A stretch of 64,000 nucleotides of DNA from Spirosoma oryzae (GTDB lineage: Bacteria > Bacteroidota > Bacteroidia > Cytophagales > Spirosomataceae): the NCBI RefSeq assembly GCF_003002825.1, contig NZ_PVTE01000008.1, positions 124,001 through 188,000 of the forward strand, in the 5' to 3' direction. Positions within the stretch are counted from its first letter, which is position 1. Each line of letters opens with the position of its first letter. Made by a program: the position numbers and the translations under genes. Under the pieces are notes generated by a model. That model was given only the letters and a program-made list of their open reading frames with translations, was not told where the DNA came from and searched no databases. Positions 53,197 to 62,858 of this stretch are shown here, in pieces.

Positions 53197-55956
53197 ATGA
53201 AACCAACTCGTTTACTATATCGCCCGTATCAAGTCGCCATCGGTTTGTCCGTAGCAGCCATTGGGTTATGGGCCTACACCGCCGGTCCGATTCAACCAGC
53301 CGATACGACCCGCCCCGACGAGAATCGGTTCACCAAAGTGGTGTTAGCCGAAAAGCTGAACGAACCGCTCGAAATGACCATACTGCCCGACGAGCGTGTA
53401 TTGCTCGTGGAGCGACACGGAGCCGTTCGCCTGTATTCGCCAGCTACCCGACAGTTGCAAACGATTGCCACCATCCCCGTCAGCACGAAATATACCGACA
53501 AAGAGGGTAACGTGACGGAAGCGGAAGATGGGTTGCTTGGCGTCAACATCGACCCGAATTTCGCGCAGAACCATTGGGTTTACCTGTATTACTCCGACCC
53601 CGACGCTCCCCGCAACGTACTCACCCGCTACGAACTGCGGGGCGATGAACTGGTACTGTCGTCGAAAAAAGTCGTACTCGACGTGCCTACGCAGCGCGAA
53701 CAGTGCTGCCATACCGGCGGCTCGATCGACTGGGACCGGGCGGGGAATCTGTACCTGTCTACCGGCGACAACACCAGCCCCCGCGCCACCCTGTACGCAC
53801 CGATCGACGAGCGGGACGGCCGCAGTCCGTGGGATGCGCAGAAATCGTCGGGCAACACCAACGACCTGCGGGGCAAGATTCTGCGGATTCATCCCGAAGC
53901 CGACGGTACCTACACCATCCCCGACGGCAACCTGTTCGCCAGGGGTACCCCCAAAACCCGGCCGGAAATTTACACCATGGGGCACCGGAACCCCTACCGC
54001 ATTGCCGTCGACAAACATACGGGCAACCTGTACTGGGGTGATGTCGGCCCCGACGCGGGTACGGATTCAGCAGGCGTCGGGCCGATGGCCGAAGATGAGT
54101 ACAACGTAGCACAGCGGCCCGGCAACTTCGGCTGGCCGTATTTCGTCGGTACCAACAAAGCGTACAACGACGTCGACTTCGCAACGAATACCAAAGGCGC
54201 ACCGTTTGATCCGGCGCACCCAGTCAACGATTCGCCCAACAACACTGGTCTGCGCGATCTTCCCCCCGCCCAGCCGGCGCTGATTTCGTACCCGGCTTCG
54301 GAAAGCAAAAAATTCCCGATCATGGGCTCGGGTGGACGCAGCGCCATGGCCGGTCCGACGTACTACAAAGCCGACTTTACCGGAGCGAAACGGTCGTTCC
54401 CGGATTACTACGACGGCAAGGTCTTCTTCTACGAATGGATGCGCGACATGATTCTGGCGGTCACCATCAACGACAAGGGCGAGCAAACGGGCATCGAACG
54501 ATTCCTGCCGAACATGCCGTTCAGCCATCCGATCGATATGGCGTTCGGCCCGAACGGTGACCTGTACGTGCTGGAATACGGCACGGGCTGGTTTGTCCAG
54601 AACGATGATTCGCGGCTGGTCCGGATCGAGTACAATGCCGGTAACCGCAAACCGATGGTGCAGGCGACGGCCAGTCAGACAGCCGGGGCCGTGCCGATGA
54701 AGGTAGCCTTTTCGTCGGCCGGCACTAAGGACTTCGACGGCGACGCGCTGACCTACGAGTGGAAAGTGTACAACAAAGCGGGCGGTCAGCCAACCGTTCT
54801 GACCGGGGCCAACCCCAACTTTACGTTCCAGAAAGCTGGACAGTACAAAGCGGTGCTGACCGTGAAAGACGACAAAGGCATGAGCGACACCCGCGACATA
54901 GCGCTTGTCGCAGGCAACCAGCCGCCGGTCGTAACGCTCACGACTACGAACCGGAATACGTCGTTTTATTTTCCCGGCCAGCCGGTAGCGTATCAAGTCA
55001 GCGTCGCCGATAAGGAAGATGGCAGCCTGGCATCGGGTAAGATTATGCCGAAGCAGGTACAGGTGCGTAGCCTGTATCAGCAGGCCGGTGCCAGCCCGGA
55101 CGCGGGCCACCAGTTTGCCGAAACCAGCTACCTGGGTACCGGCAAAACGCTGATTGACGGCAGCGACTGCAAAGGCTGCCATTTCACAGACAAGAAGTCG
55201 ATTGGTCCCGCTTTCGTTGATGTAAGCAAACGCTACAAAGGTGATCCGAATGCCGTGGCCAGTCTGTCCGGCAAAATAATCAAAGGGGGCGGTGGTGTCT
55301 GGGGTGATGCCATCATGACGGCGCACCCGCAGCTGAGTACGTCGGATGCGCAGGAAATGGTCAAGTACATTCTGACGCTGGCCAACAAGCCCGCCGTCGC
55401 GCCGTCGCTCCCAATAAAAGGAACGATTACGCCTGGCAAAGACGAAACCGGCAGTCTGGTGCTGCGGGCGTCGTATAAGGACAAAGGGGCAAACGGGTTA
55501 CCGGCCCAAACGACCGAGCAGACGCTGCTGCTACGCAATCCGACCCTACTCATGGGTGGCAGCGACAGTCAGTCGAAAGGCGTCATGCTGTACAAAATGG
55601 GACAAGTACCCGTCGCGATCGTCATGGCATCGGGCACCTACGTGCAATTCAACAAACTCGACCTGACCGGTATCAAGGCGATGGAATTTGCCGTGTCCGT
55701 TCCGAAACAGCAGCTACAGGCCGTCGGTGGGCGGATCGAGGTCCGGCTGGATTCCCCAACGGGCCAGCTACTAGGGCAAACCGACGAGTTGCTTCCCGTC
55801 GAGGCCAAAAATGCGGCCGACGTATTCAAGCCCGCCACCACGACCGCCACGCTGACGCCCGCAACCGGTGTACACGATCTGTATTTCGTCTTCAAAAACG
55901 AAAAGGCAGGTAAAGCTCCGCTCTTCGTCCCCGTTACGGCTCGTTTGCTCAATTGA
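53197..55956 (+). CDS. PQQ-type sugar dehydrogenase / PKD / cytochrome c / CBM-like fusion protein
   Basis: This secreted protein of 919 residues combines several units. After an N-terminal helix (VAIGLSVAAIGLWAYTAGP) comes a soluble glucose/sorbosone dehydrogenase-like propeller with ILPDERVLLVERHGAVRLY, LGVNIDPNFAQNHWVYLYYS, HTGGSIDWDRAGNLYLSTGD and YTMGHRNPYRIAVD. A PKD-like domain (about residues 490-570) follows, then a monohaem cytochrome c with the binding site DCKGCHFTDKKSIGPAF. A C-terminal CBM6-like beta domain (about 760-915) ends the protein. It probably oxidises a sugar or glycan end and passes electrons to its own haem. The electron acceptor and substrate are unknown. A Nudix regulator is divergent. 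Confidence 0.88.
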   Translation: MKPTRLLYRPYQVAIGLSVAAIGLWAYTAGPIQPADTTRPDENRFTKVVLAEKLNEPLEMTILPDERVLLVERHGAVRLYSPATRQLQTIATIPVSTKYTDKEGNVTEAEDGLLGVNIDPNFAQNHWVYLYYSDPDAPRNVLTRYELRGDELVLSSKKVVLDVPTQREQCCHTGGSIDWDRAGNLYLSTGDNTSPRATLYAPIDERDGRSPWDAQKSSGNTNDLRGKILRIHPEADGTYTIPDGNLFARGTPKTRPEIYTMGHRNPYRIAVDKHTGNLYWGDVGPDAGTDSAGVGPMAEDEYNVAQRPGNFGWPYFVGTNKAYNDVDFATNTKGAPFDPAHPVNDSPNNTGLRDLPPAQPALISYPASESKKFPIMGSGGRSAMAGPTYYKADFTGAKRSFPDYYDGKVFFYEWMRDMILAVTINDKGEQTGIERFLPNMPFSHPIDMAFGPNGDLYVLEYGTGWFVQNDDSRLVRIEYNAGNRKPMVQATASQTAGAVPMKVAFSSAGTKDFDGDALTYEWKVYNKAGGQPTVLTGANPNFTFQKAGQYKAVLTVKDDKGMSDTRDIALVAGNQPPVVTLTTTNRNTSFYFPGQPVAYQVSVADKEDGSLASGKIMPKQVQVRSLYQQAGASPDAGHQFAETSYLGTGKTLIDGSDCKGCHFTDKKSIGPAFVDVSKRYKGDPNAVASLSGKIIKGGGGVWGDAIMTAHPQLSTSDAQEMVKYILTLANKPAVAPSLPIKGTITPGKDETGSLVLRASYKDKGANGLPAQTTEQTLLLRNPTLLMGGSDSQSKGVMLYKMGQVPVAIVMASGTYVQFNKLDLTGIKAMEFAVSVPKQQLQAVGGRIEVRLDSPTGQLLGQTDELLPVEAKNAADVFKPATTTATLTPATGVHDLYFVFKNEKAGKAPLFVPVTARLLN

Positions 55957-56032
55957 TCGTCGTTTCCGTCACTCTCCGTGCCGACCAGCCCTTCTGGCGC
56001 TGATCGGCACGGCTTCTTCCCCATTCATTCTT

Positions 56033-56884
56033 GTGAAAAAAGTCCTGAAAATCGTTTTCTGGAGCCTGTTGGGTATCGTCGTGTTCCTGTTTGCAGCCGG
56101 TAGCCTATTCGTCTACAAAGTCAAAAATGGCTTCCCGGTCAGCTACGAAACCGACCGGCCAGCGATCAACTTCCCCGCCGACAAACCCGCGATCCTGCTG
56201 TTCTCGAAGACGACCGGTTTTCGGCATGGCGAGTCGATCGACGCGTCGAAATCGGTGTTCCGACAACTGGCGCAGCGCAACGGCTGGTTTGTCTACGAAA
56301 CTGAAGAAGGCGGGGTTTTCAATCCCGATCAGCTGAAGCAGTTCAAGGCCGTTGTCTTCGATAATTCGACCGGGCGGGTGTTGAACGATGAGCAGCAGCA
56401 GGCCCTCAGCCAATACGTCGAAGCGGGCGGGGCGCTGGTGGGTATTCACGGTTCCGGCGACGATTCGCACCATTGGCCCTGGTACCAGACCAACCTGATC
56501 GGCACTACCTTTTCCCATCATCCGCTTAACCCGCAACTGCAACAGGCCAAGGTGCAGGTCGACGCCAACGTCGATTCGACGCTGACAGATCAGTTACCGG
56601 CCTCGTGGACGCACACGGATGAATGGTACGTTTTCCTGACCCAGCCCAAGGGCGTTCGGGTGGTGTCGCACATCGACGGTGACAAGATCATCCCCAACGG
56701 CAACATGCTATTTATCAACGGCAAAAACTTCGGCATGGGCAAGTACCACCCGGTAGCTTGGTACCGGACGGTCGGTCAGGGCAAAACGTTTTACACATCG
56801 ATGGGCCACAGTGCTGCTGTCTGGCAGGATACCCACTTTGTCCGGCTGTTGGAAAATGCCCTGCGCTGGACATTGACCAACTGA
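56033..56884 (+). CDS. ThuA domain protein, membrane-anchored
   Basis: I choose the GTG at 56033 (read VKKVLKIVFWSLLGIVVFLF), which starts a signal or anchor helix; the longer frame overlaps the previous gene. The 283-residue protein carries a ThuA (trehalose-utilisation-like, class I amidotransferase fold) domain: AILLFSKTTGFRHGESIDAS, GGALVGIHGSGDDSHHWPWY, and YHPVAWYRTVGQGKTFYTSM. ThuA proteins occur widely near sugar oxidation genes in Bacteroidota. It lies 76 bp after the dehydrogenase fusion on the same strand, so a joint role in sugar metabolism is likely. Confidence 0.88.
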   Translation: MKKVLKIVFWSLLGIVVFLFAAGSLFVYKVKNGFPVSYETDRPAINFPADKPAILLFSKTTGFRHGESIDASKSVFRQLAQRNGWFVYETEEGGVFNPDQLKQFKAVVFDNSTGRVLNDEQQQALSQYVEAGGALVGIHGSGDDSHHWPWYQTNLIGTTFSHHPLNPQLQQAKVQVDANVDSTLTDQLPASWTHTDEWYVFLTQPKGVRVVSHIDGDKIIPNGNMLFINGKNFGMGKYHPVAWYRTVGQGKTFYTSMGHSAAVWQDTHFVRLLENALRWTLTN

Positions 56885-56938
56885 TTCGCTAGCTTACAAG
56901 CCATTTCTCATATACGTTTCCCCTTAACCAGTTACCCG

Positions 56939-57310
56939 ATGAAAACCCTTGTGTTTACCCTTGCCTGCACCCTGTCGTTGTCAACCCTGTACGCAGCCTC
57001 GACGCCGGCACCAGCCGAAGCAACCGTGCAGGTAGCCGTAGCGGACTCCGTCGACCTGAATCAGTATGTTGGCAAGTACAAGTTTGAAGGTTTGCCGTTC
57101 GAGTTCGTCACCATCGCCGTGAAAGACGGTAAGCTGACCATCGATACGGGTTCGGAAAGTGGCGCGATGACCGCCGTCAAGGATGCGGCCGACACCTTCG
57201 ATGCGGCTGGTCGGGCCACGCTGAAGTTCAAACGCGACGACACTAAAAAGGTGACAGGCGTAACCCTCGACGCGCAGGGCATGAGCTTCGAGGGTAAAAA
57301 AGAAGGATGA
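56939..57310 (+). CDS. small secreted protein, DUF3471-like
   Basis: The 123-residue protein has a signal peptide (LVFTLACTLSLSTLYAASTP). Its single small beta domain reads VDLNQYVGKYKFEGLPFEF, VAVKDGKLTIDTGS-like VKDGKLTIDTGS, and GVTLDAQGMSFEGKKEG. These resemble the DUF3471 domain found at the C-terminus of some beta-lactamase-like proteins, here as a stand-alone unit. The function is unknown. It is third in a plus-strand series after the dehydrogenase and ThuA genes, 54 bp after the latter. Confidence 0.75.
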   Translation: MKTLVFTLACTLSLSTLYAASTPAPAEATVQVAVADSVDLNQYVGKYKFEGLPFEFVTIAVKDGKLTIDTGSESGAMTAVKDAADTFDAAGRATLKFKRDDTKKVTGVTLDAQGMSFEGKKEG

Positions 57311-57345
57311 TGTACTGAGAAGAAAGAAAAAAGATGTGAGCGGTT

Positions 57346-57414
57346 AGAAGAAAGAGAAAAGATATGAGAGGAAAGACCAGCGCGTCAACCTCTTTCGTCT
57401 TTTCTCTTTCTTCT
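57346..57414. repeat. polypurine/polypyrimidine inverted repeat
   Basis: The 17-bp arms 57346-57362 (AGAAGAAAGAGAAAAGA) and 57398-57414 are exact complements within a wider GA-rich/CT-rich stretch (57317-57450). It lies between convergent genes and may act as a bidirectional transcript end. Such tracts can also form triplex structures. Confidence 0.75.
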
Positions 57415-57457
57415 TTTTTCTAGCATCTCCTGTCTTTTCTCTTTTTTCTAAACCTCC

Positions 57458-60397
57458 CTACCGCAGCGGGGTCATCGTGACGGGGCCAAACAAACCTGAC
57501 GGGCGCGGTTGCCAGTGTTCGGCGGTAAACAGACCGTCGGGTCCGCGATTTTCCTTCAGCCGGGCCGACATATTGATGTTGTAAAATTTCTTCCAGCCAA
57601 CACCGCGCTTATCCAGGTCGCGCATGCGGTTGGCCATGCCGTTCGAGACGATGACGGTTAATTCATTCCGGTCGCGAAGCAGATTGCCGGGGATGGTTAG
57701 CTGATACGTCGGGCCGAGCAGCGTTGCCAGATCACGCCCGTTTAACTGGACGCGGGCGCTTTCAGCCACCTTGCCCAGATCGAGCAGCCAGGTCGGTGCC
57801 GTACCGGCAGGACGCGGAAAGGTGATGACGTAGGCCGCACTACCCGAAAAGGCCTGCACACCCGGCTCGTTCAGTTCCGTCCACGACGTCAATACGGGCA
57901 TGTTAACGGGTTTCGGTACTTGCGGACCGCCCGTCAGGAAGGTCAGTTGCCAGGGGCCGGTTAGCGGTTGAGCGGGACCATCGGGCGTTTGATAGGTGTA
58001 GGCGTTGCTGCGCTCAGGCTGATTGGTCGCGACGATCATCGACTCGCCGGGCTGTAGCTGCAACCGGATTTCCGTCGCTCCGTCCGCCGTCTGCCGCATT
58101 TCGGCCTGCCCGGCCTGCTCGGTCATCGGATTATACAGTGTAGCCCGTTGCGTCGTCGTAGCGGGCGCGACCCAGCCGTCGAACGGTTTTTTTGTCGTGT
58201 TGACGACAAAGTACGTGTGCTGTCCCGTACCGTTGCGACGCCGGACAAACGACACACCCACATCGACCATCGCTTCGCGCCGGATACGACTGTAGCGGAG
58301 AACAGCTTCTGCCGTTGCACCAACAAGCACCCGCCCCTTACCAACTGTTGCCTGTCGAATACCGGGTTCTGCATTCGTGAAATGAAGCTGGCTTTGTAAG
58401 GTGCGGAAGGTAGTGCGTCGGCCGGCCAGATTCCCCAGCCCCGGTACATCAGCAGGTAGTTGCCCGACCATCAGAATCGTAGCGCCGTTCCGGGCCAGCG
58501 ACAGCAATTGACCGAACGTTTCCAGCGGCATCAGCTTTGCGTCGGGAACGAGCAGCGTCTGGTAGTCGACACCGCCGGTTTGCAGTCGGTTTTCGGCAAC
58601 GCGAAGCCCGTTGATCTGCCGATCGGAGACGTAATCGAAACCGTAGCCCCGGTCGACCAACTGTTGGGCGATCTGTTCGACCGGTAGTCCCTTGAAACCG
58701 TGTTCGATCCCGTCGAAATGCTGAAGCAGCACCTTGCCGGGCCGGATGTAAGCGTCGTAAATCGGCAGGTACAACAACACGTCGTTGTCGGGTTTACCTT
58801 GCTGCAGGAACGATTGCACCCGCGCCCCGTACTGGTTCAGCTTGCCGAAATCAGGCCAGAACGAATTGTTGGGGTTCACGTGTACAGCCGCGTAGAACAG
58901 CCAGCCCGGCCACTCCACCTGCTGCGGAGAATAATTGGTACCGTGGTAAAATACGTGGTTGACGCCCCCCAGCCAGAACAGGTCGAGGTCTTTCTTAACG
59001 TCGCCCAGCGTCGACAGGAAATGCTCGTTATCCCAGGTTGCCGACTCCGACGAGATGAGCGGCTTCCCCGTTACGTTGGCCGCCGACGACGCGAACTTGA
59101 TTCGCAGCAGCTCGGTGCCTTCGATTTCAGGGATGTCGGTTGCCGCGTACAGATCGAGAATGTTGGCGGGTGAGCCGTGCGCCTGATTCCGAATCTGTTT
59201 TCCGTGTTTGCCTGCCCAGTCGTGCCAGGTGCGCGTGTAGTTATCGAGCAGCAGGTCAGACAGGGTTTCGCGGTAGTCGCTCAACACCCGAAAGCCAGTA
59301 CTGTCGGCAGGTCGAACGCCCGCCGATGCATCCGCATCCTGACCAGCTGTTCCGGGACTAACGGCTACGTTTCCGTTCGGGACCCGCTCCTGTCCCGGTC
59401 GGGCTTGGTCCAGCAGCGCAGGCAGGTAATTCCGCAGGTCGTAGCCCCGCCGTTTCTGAAACTCGGTCAGCAATGCCGGGGTCCAGTTGCCTTCACCCTG
59501 CGCGTCATCGACTTCGTACGAGTCGTTGAAAAAAGCGCGTAGCCCCGCCAGTGAATGACCCCGAAACGCCGAGTCGAAGCGGTTCAGGTAGTGGTCGGTA
59601 GCCGTTTTGGAGAAATGATCGATCACGTCGCCCTCGCCACCCGGACCAGCCCGTTCGACCTGTTTGCCGTGCCAGCCCATAAACAGGGCATACAGCGTCC
59701 AGTTACCCGCCGGGGCCGTCCAGTTCAGCTTACCCTGCCCATCGACACGGCTAGTCAGGTCAACCCGTTGACCTTTGTCGCCGTAGGCCATCAGCGTTTG
59801 TAAGGGCAGCGGCTTCTCGAACCGCACCTGATCGAAGGCATGTCGTTGCAGATCGGGATTGGTCGCAATGGGGTCGCGTACTTGCCGGATGTCGATTGGT
59901 TCACCCACCGTCCGGACGAGGGGCTTTTGCCGGTACTGCACCGGTTCAGTCAGTGATTGTCCCGCCCGGAGCACATACGTCTGGTAGGCGACATACCGGC
60001 AGGCATCAGCGGGCGTCACCCACGGTCCGCCAAACGGCCAACCCGATGCCTGCGCCAGATCGACACCCAGCCCCAACCGCCCCGCTTCGGTCAGCGTATA
60101 ATCGAACCGCTGCATCCAGGTGGGCGACAGAAACGGAATAAACTGCGATTCAGTCCCTTTCACGCCGTAGATGGGCGTTATCTCGACGCCCCCCAGTCCC
60201 GCGTCACGGTATTGTGTCAGCAGGTGAGTCAGGTTGGCATTATCGACGGCGCTACCCATCCACCACCAGCGCGTCCAGGGGCGGGTCTGCTGCGTGATAG
60301 CGGGCCACCTGGGCTGAACGGCGGACGCTGACTGCGCCAGAACGGGGCCGGTAACGGTAGCCAGCAGACTGGCTAATAACGTACATACGATTTTCAT
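57458..60397 (-). CDS. GH106-like alpha-L-rhamnosidase
   Basis: This secreted 979-residue glycoside hydrolase resembles family GH106, which releases L-rhamnose from rhamnogalacturonan. It has a signal peptide (IVCTLLASLLATVTGPVLAQ) and the family start TRPWTRWWWMGSAVDNANLT. Further conserved blocks are GGVEITPIYGVKG, DLAQASGWPFGGPWVTPADA, GLRAFFNDSYEVDDAQGEGN and LLISSESATWDNE-like KPLISSESATWDNEHFLS. The C-terminal galactose-binding-like domain is at SGSAAYVITFPRPAGTAPTW and beyond. It overlaps the GH105 gene by four bases, so both enzymes are co-translated for the same pectin backbone. Confidence 0.9.
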   Translation of the reverse strand: MKIVCTLLASLLATVTGPVLAQSASAVQPRWPAITQQTRPWTRWWWMGSAVDNANLTHLLTQYRDAGLGGVEITPIYGVKGTESQFIPFLSPTWMQRFDYTLTEAGRLGLGVDLAQASGWPFGGPWVTPADACRYVAYQTYVLRAGQSLTEPVQYRQKPLVRTVGEPIDIRQVRDPIATNPDLQRHAFDQVRFEKPLPLQTLMAYGDKGQRVDLTSRVDGQGKLNWTAPAGNWTLYALFMGWHGKQVERAGPGGEGDVIDHFSKTATDHYLNRFDSAFRGHSLAGLRAFFNDSYEVDDAQGEGNWTPALLTEFQKRRGYDLRNYLPALLDQARPGQERVPNGNVAVSPGTAGQDADASAGVRPADSTGFRVLSDYRETLSDLLLDNYTRTWHDWAGKHGKQIRNQAHGSPANILDLYAATDIPEIEGTELLRIKFASSAANVTGKPLISSESATWDNEHFLSTLGDVKKDLDLFWLGGVNHVFYHGTNYSPQQVEWPGWLFYAAVHVNPNNSFWPDFGKLNQYGARVQSFLQQGKPDNDVLLYLPIYDAYIRPGKVLLQHFDGIEHGFKGLPVEQIAQQLVDRGYGFDYVSDRQINGLRVAENRLQTGGVDYQTLLVPDAKLMPLETFGQLLSLARNGATILMVGQLPADVPGLGNLAGRRTTFRTLQSQLHFTNAEPGIRQATVGKGRVLVGATAEAVLRYSRIRREAMVDVGVSFVRRRNGTGQHTYFVVNTTKKPFDGWVAPATTTQRATLYNPMTEQAGQAEMRQTADGATEIRLQLQPGESMIVATNQPERSNAYTYQTPDGPAQPLTGPWQLTFLTGGPQVPKPVNMPVLTSWTELNEPGVQAFSGSAAYVITFPRPAGTAPTWLLDLGKVAESARVQLNGRDLATLLGPTYQLTIPGNLLRDRNELTVIVSNGMANRMRDLDKRGVGWKKFYNINMSARLKENRGPDGLFTAEHWQPRPSGLFGPVTMTPLR

Positions 60398-61521
60398 TTC
60401 ATGCGGTATACTTCGCTTCCCGCCAGCAGGAAACAGCCCAGACCGTAGTCTTCAAAATCAGGTTTACTGTCGTAGGTAACGGGTTGCCCGTCTTTCGGCT
60501 CTTTACCCGTTCCCTGCACGTAGCCCAGAAAACCATCGGGGTGAAGGGCATCGGTGACCATCGCCTGCCACGCCCGGACGATGCGCGGTCGGTACGTCTT
60601 TTTGTCCAGCAAGCCTTTGTTGACACCCCATGCCATACCGTACGCAAACAGCGCCGTTCCCGTCGTTTCTTTCCCATCGAAATGGGTTGAATCGTGTAGG
60701 CTAACGTTCCAGAAACCATCGGGTCGTTGTAAGGGTGCCAGAGCCGCCATCATCGTCTGGTACATCTGCTCGTATTCAGCGCGGTGCGGAGCCGTTTTGG
60801 GTATGATGTCGAGCACGCGAACCAGGGCCGCTACTACCCAGCCGTTGCCCCGTGACCAGTAACAATCCTGCCCGTTTGGTTCCTGGTACGGTGCCACGAA
60901 ATCCTTGTCGCGCCACCACAGCCCGTCGGCGGGATTGAATAGGCCTTTTCCGCCCTCCACGGTCTTGCTGTGGTTGTAAAGCTGGAATAGCTTCTCGTAA
61001 TAACCGTTGGCTACCGCAGGCTGATCGGCATAGAGTACCCCCAGCTTGGCGTAGACGGGCATCGCCATTTGCAGCGCGTCGATCCAGGTCCAGTCGCTGT
61101 TGTCGGGGCTGGCAACCCGATTGTCAATGCAGGTTTTTATCGCCCGTATTCGCTCCGGTTGCCGGTCGAGCTGATACAGGTCGAGGTACGTTTGGCCACA
61201 GCACTGATCGTCGGCGTTTTTCGTCTGCACCCCCGATCGTAGCCCCCACTGATGCTGCTGCCCCCAGTCGACGGCGTAGTCGCGGTAGCGGGCCTGCGGA
61301 TCGATACCGTACAGCGCCATCAGGCCCTCGTAATAGACAGCCCGCGTCCAGATATGGCTGGGGCGGGTTTTGTTGGTGACGATTTCCTTACCGGTATCCG
61401 GCCATTTAGCCATGAAGTAATCGTTGGCGCGGGCCATACTACGCAGTATGCCCGTCTTGTCAAGGGTGGATTGTGCGTGGCTTTGCAGGCTACAGACCAG
61501 CAGCAGAAGCAGATAACGCAT
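60394..61521 (-). CDS. GH105/GH88-like unsaturated rhamnogalacturonyl hydrolase
   Basis: The 375-residue protein has a signal peptide (YLLLLLVCSLQSHAQ) and an alpha/alpha-barrel. Its catalytic region resembles YteR/YesR: WIDALQMAMPVYAKLG (with the conserved Asp), DKDFVAPYQEPNGQDCYWSRGNG in part, and RGNGWVVAALVRVLDIIP. It should remove the 4,5-unsaturated galacturonyl residue left by rhamnogalacturonan lyase. It is the first gene of a two-gene unit with the GH106 enzyme. Released uronate would feed the hexuronate genes at 6.4-9.0 kb. Confidence 0.92.
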   Translation of the reverse strand: MRYLLLLLVCSLQSHAQSTLDKTGILRSMARANDYFMAKWPDTGKEIVTNKTRPSHIWTRAVYYEGLMALYGIDPQARYRDYAVDWGQQHQWGLRSGVQTKNADDQCCGQTYLDLYQLDRQPERIRAIKTCIDNRVASPDNSDWTWIDALQMAMPVYAKLGVLYADQPAVANGYYEKLFQLYNHSKTVEGGKGLFNPADGLWWRDKDFVAPYQEPNGQDCYWSRGNGWVVAALVRVLDIIPKTAPHRAEYEQMYQTMMAALAPLQRPDGFWNVSLHDSTHFDGKETTGTALFAYGMAWGVNKGLLDKKTYRPRIVRAWQAMVTDALHPDGFLGYVQGTGKEPKDGQPVTYDSKPDFEDYGLGCFLLAGSEVYRMK

Positions 61522-61823
61522 AGGCTCGTGTAGGAGGAAGAACGTGTTAGCCTAAAACCGGAATCAGCCGTTGGCATACTTATGTACACGGTATCCGCAA
61601 CGTATTTCCCGGTTTGAACGTACGGAAAATACGGAGCCTGCACCATGCGAATACCAGGGGAATCGCTTGCATTTTTCGCCGATTCGCTGACATATGAGTA
61701 TTACTTTTTGTACTATTCTACTATTTGAAAACTTTTCAGTAGAAAGGACGGGTTTTATGCTTGTAGATACAGGAAGTCTAAACAGGCTCAAATCTGTTTG
61801 ATACTAAACAAATTACACAAAAC
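61522..61823. other. about 300 bp divergent promoter region
   Basis: No ORF is supported here. The stretch is A/T-rich around 61690-61740 and 61790-61820. It should contain the start signals for the GH105-GH106 unit (minus) and for the 128-residue protein gene (plus). I found no clear operator dyad. Confidence 0.55.
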
Positions 61824-62210
61824 ATGGAACTGTCACAGGTAGTAAGACACGACAATCGGCTGGAAGCCACCTGGACTAGTGTTTGTACTTTTCTTCGTCA
61901 ATATAGTTCAGGAATGAGTAAACGATACACCCCCATCTTCGAGTCGCTCGCGCGATTGGCTACCCCCTTCGGTGGCAACGTGCTGGCGGGTGCTCAGGAG
62001 CAGGCGCGCACCCGCATGTTCTTATCCCAGCAGGAAGTTCGCGAACAGGTAGACCGGCTGACGCGCGAGATTGCCCGCCTAAATATGCAGGTGTCGGCAT
62101 CAGGCCGTTTCGATAAACCGGCGGAGGGACGCCCAACACCATCGACCGATCCGCAACCCATCGGCCTGGATCGCTTTCGGCAGGAAACACCCAACACGCC
62201 AGCCGCCTGA
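61824..62210 (+). CDS. hypothetical protein with coiled-coil segment
   Basis: I do not recognise a family. The 128-residue protein is soluble. Its central part QQEVREQVDRLTREIARLNM is a likely coiled coil, and the Pro/Thr-rich tail (PAEGRPTPSTDPQP) looks disordered. The helix-rich front (FESLARLATPFGGNVLAGAQ) with the coiled coil recalls granule-associated phasin-like proteins, but this is only a resemblance. The gene is monocistronic and divergent from the GH105 gene. Confidence 0.6.
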   Translation: MELSQVVRHDNRLEATWTSVCTFLRQYSSGMSKRYTPIFESLARLATPFGGNVLAGAQEQARTRMFLSQQEVREQVDRLTREIARLNMQVSASGRFDKPAEGRPTPSTDPQPIGLDRFRQETPNTPAA

Positions 62211-62282
62211 TAACTCGGATAAGCGACCAGAGCGTCGTACCTTTACGTAGCGAATGGGCTAAAGCGCCTGCTCGACCGACGC

Positions 62283-62858
62283 ATGATTCTGATTGAAAAT
62301 ACCTGTATCAGCGACGACGTTGCTGAGAAATTTTTTGTCTGTAACCTCGACAAGTGCAAGGGTGCCTGCTGCGTAGAGGGCGACATGGGCGCTCCGCTCG
62401 AAGGCGACGAGCCGGCCATCCTCGACCGGATTTATCCCGACATCAAACCGTTTCTGTCGCCCGAAGGCATTGCCGAAATCGAGCGACGGGGTGGTGGTTA
62501 CGAACCCGATGGTGAGGGTGGCTACGTCACCAACACCATCAACAACCGGGAGTGTGTATACGCCACCTGGGACGAGCGTGGTATTCTGAAATGCGGCATC
62601 GAAGAAGCCTACAACCATGGTAAGGTGGATTGGAAAAAACCAATCTCCTGCCACCTGTACCCCATTCGGGTTACCAAGTACGAGTCGTTCCACGCGCTCA
62701 ACTACGACCGGTGGCCCATCTGTAGTCCGGCCTGCGGGTTCGGCGAACAGCTTAACGTTCCGATATACAAGTTTGTCCGGGAAGCACTAGTCCGAGCTTA
62801 CGGTGAAGAGTGGTACGGGCAGCTGACGAAAGCGATTGAAGAGAAAGAAGGTAAATAA
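62283..62858 (+). CDS. DUF3109 family Cys-rich protein
   Basis: The 191-residue protein belongs to a conserved Bacteroidota family. Cys residues are at [43 protein letters not shown] and [13 protein letters not shown], a pattern that suggests metal or Fe-S binding related to YkgJ-type zinc/iron chelators. The function is unknown. A TACCTTTA sequence about 38 bases before the ATG resembles a -7 element. The stop codon overlaps a perfect terminator stem. Confidence 0.92.
   Translation: MILIENTCISDDVAEKFFVCNLDKCKGACCVEGDMGAPLEGDEPAILDRIYPDIKPFLSPEGIAEIERRGGGYEPDGEGGYVTNTINNRECVYATWDERGILKCGIEEAYNHGKVDWKKPISCHLYPIRVTKYESFHALNYDRWPICSPACGFGEQLNVPIYKFVREALVRAYGEEWYGQLTKAIEEKEGK

Noticed and set aside
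54067-55326. 419-residue minus-strand open frame opposite the dehydrogenase fusion
   Set aside because: It is a shadow of the strong plus-strand gene. It has no motif, and its residues (many His/Arg/Val) are typical of antisense reading in GC-rich DNA.
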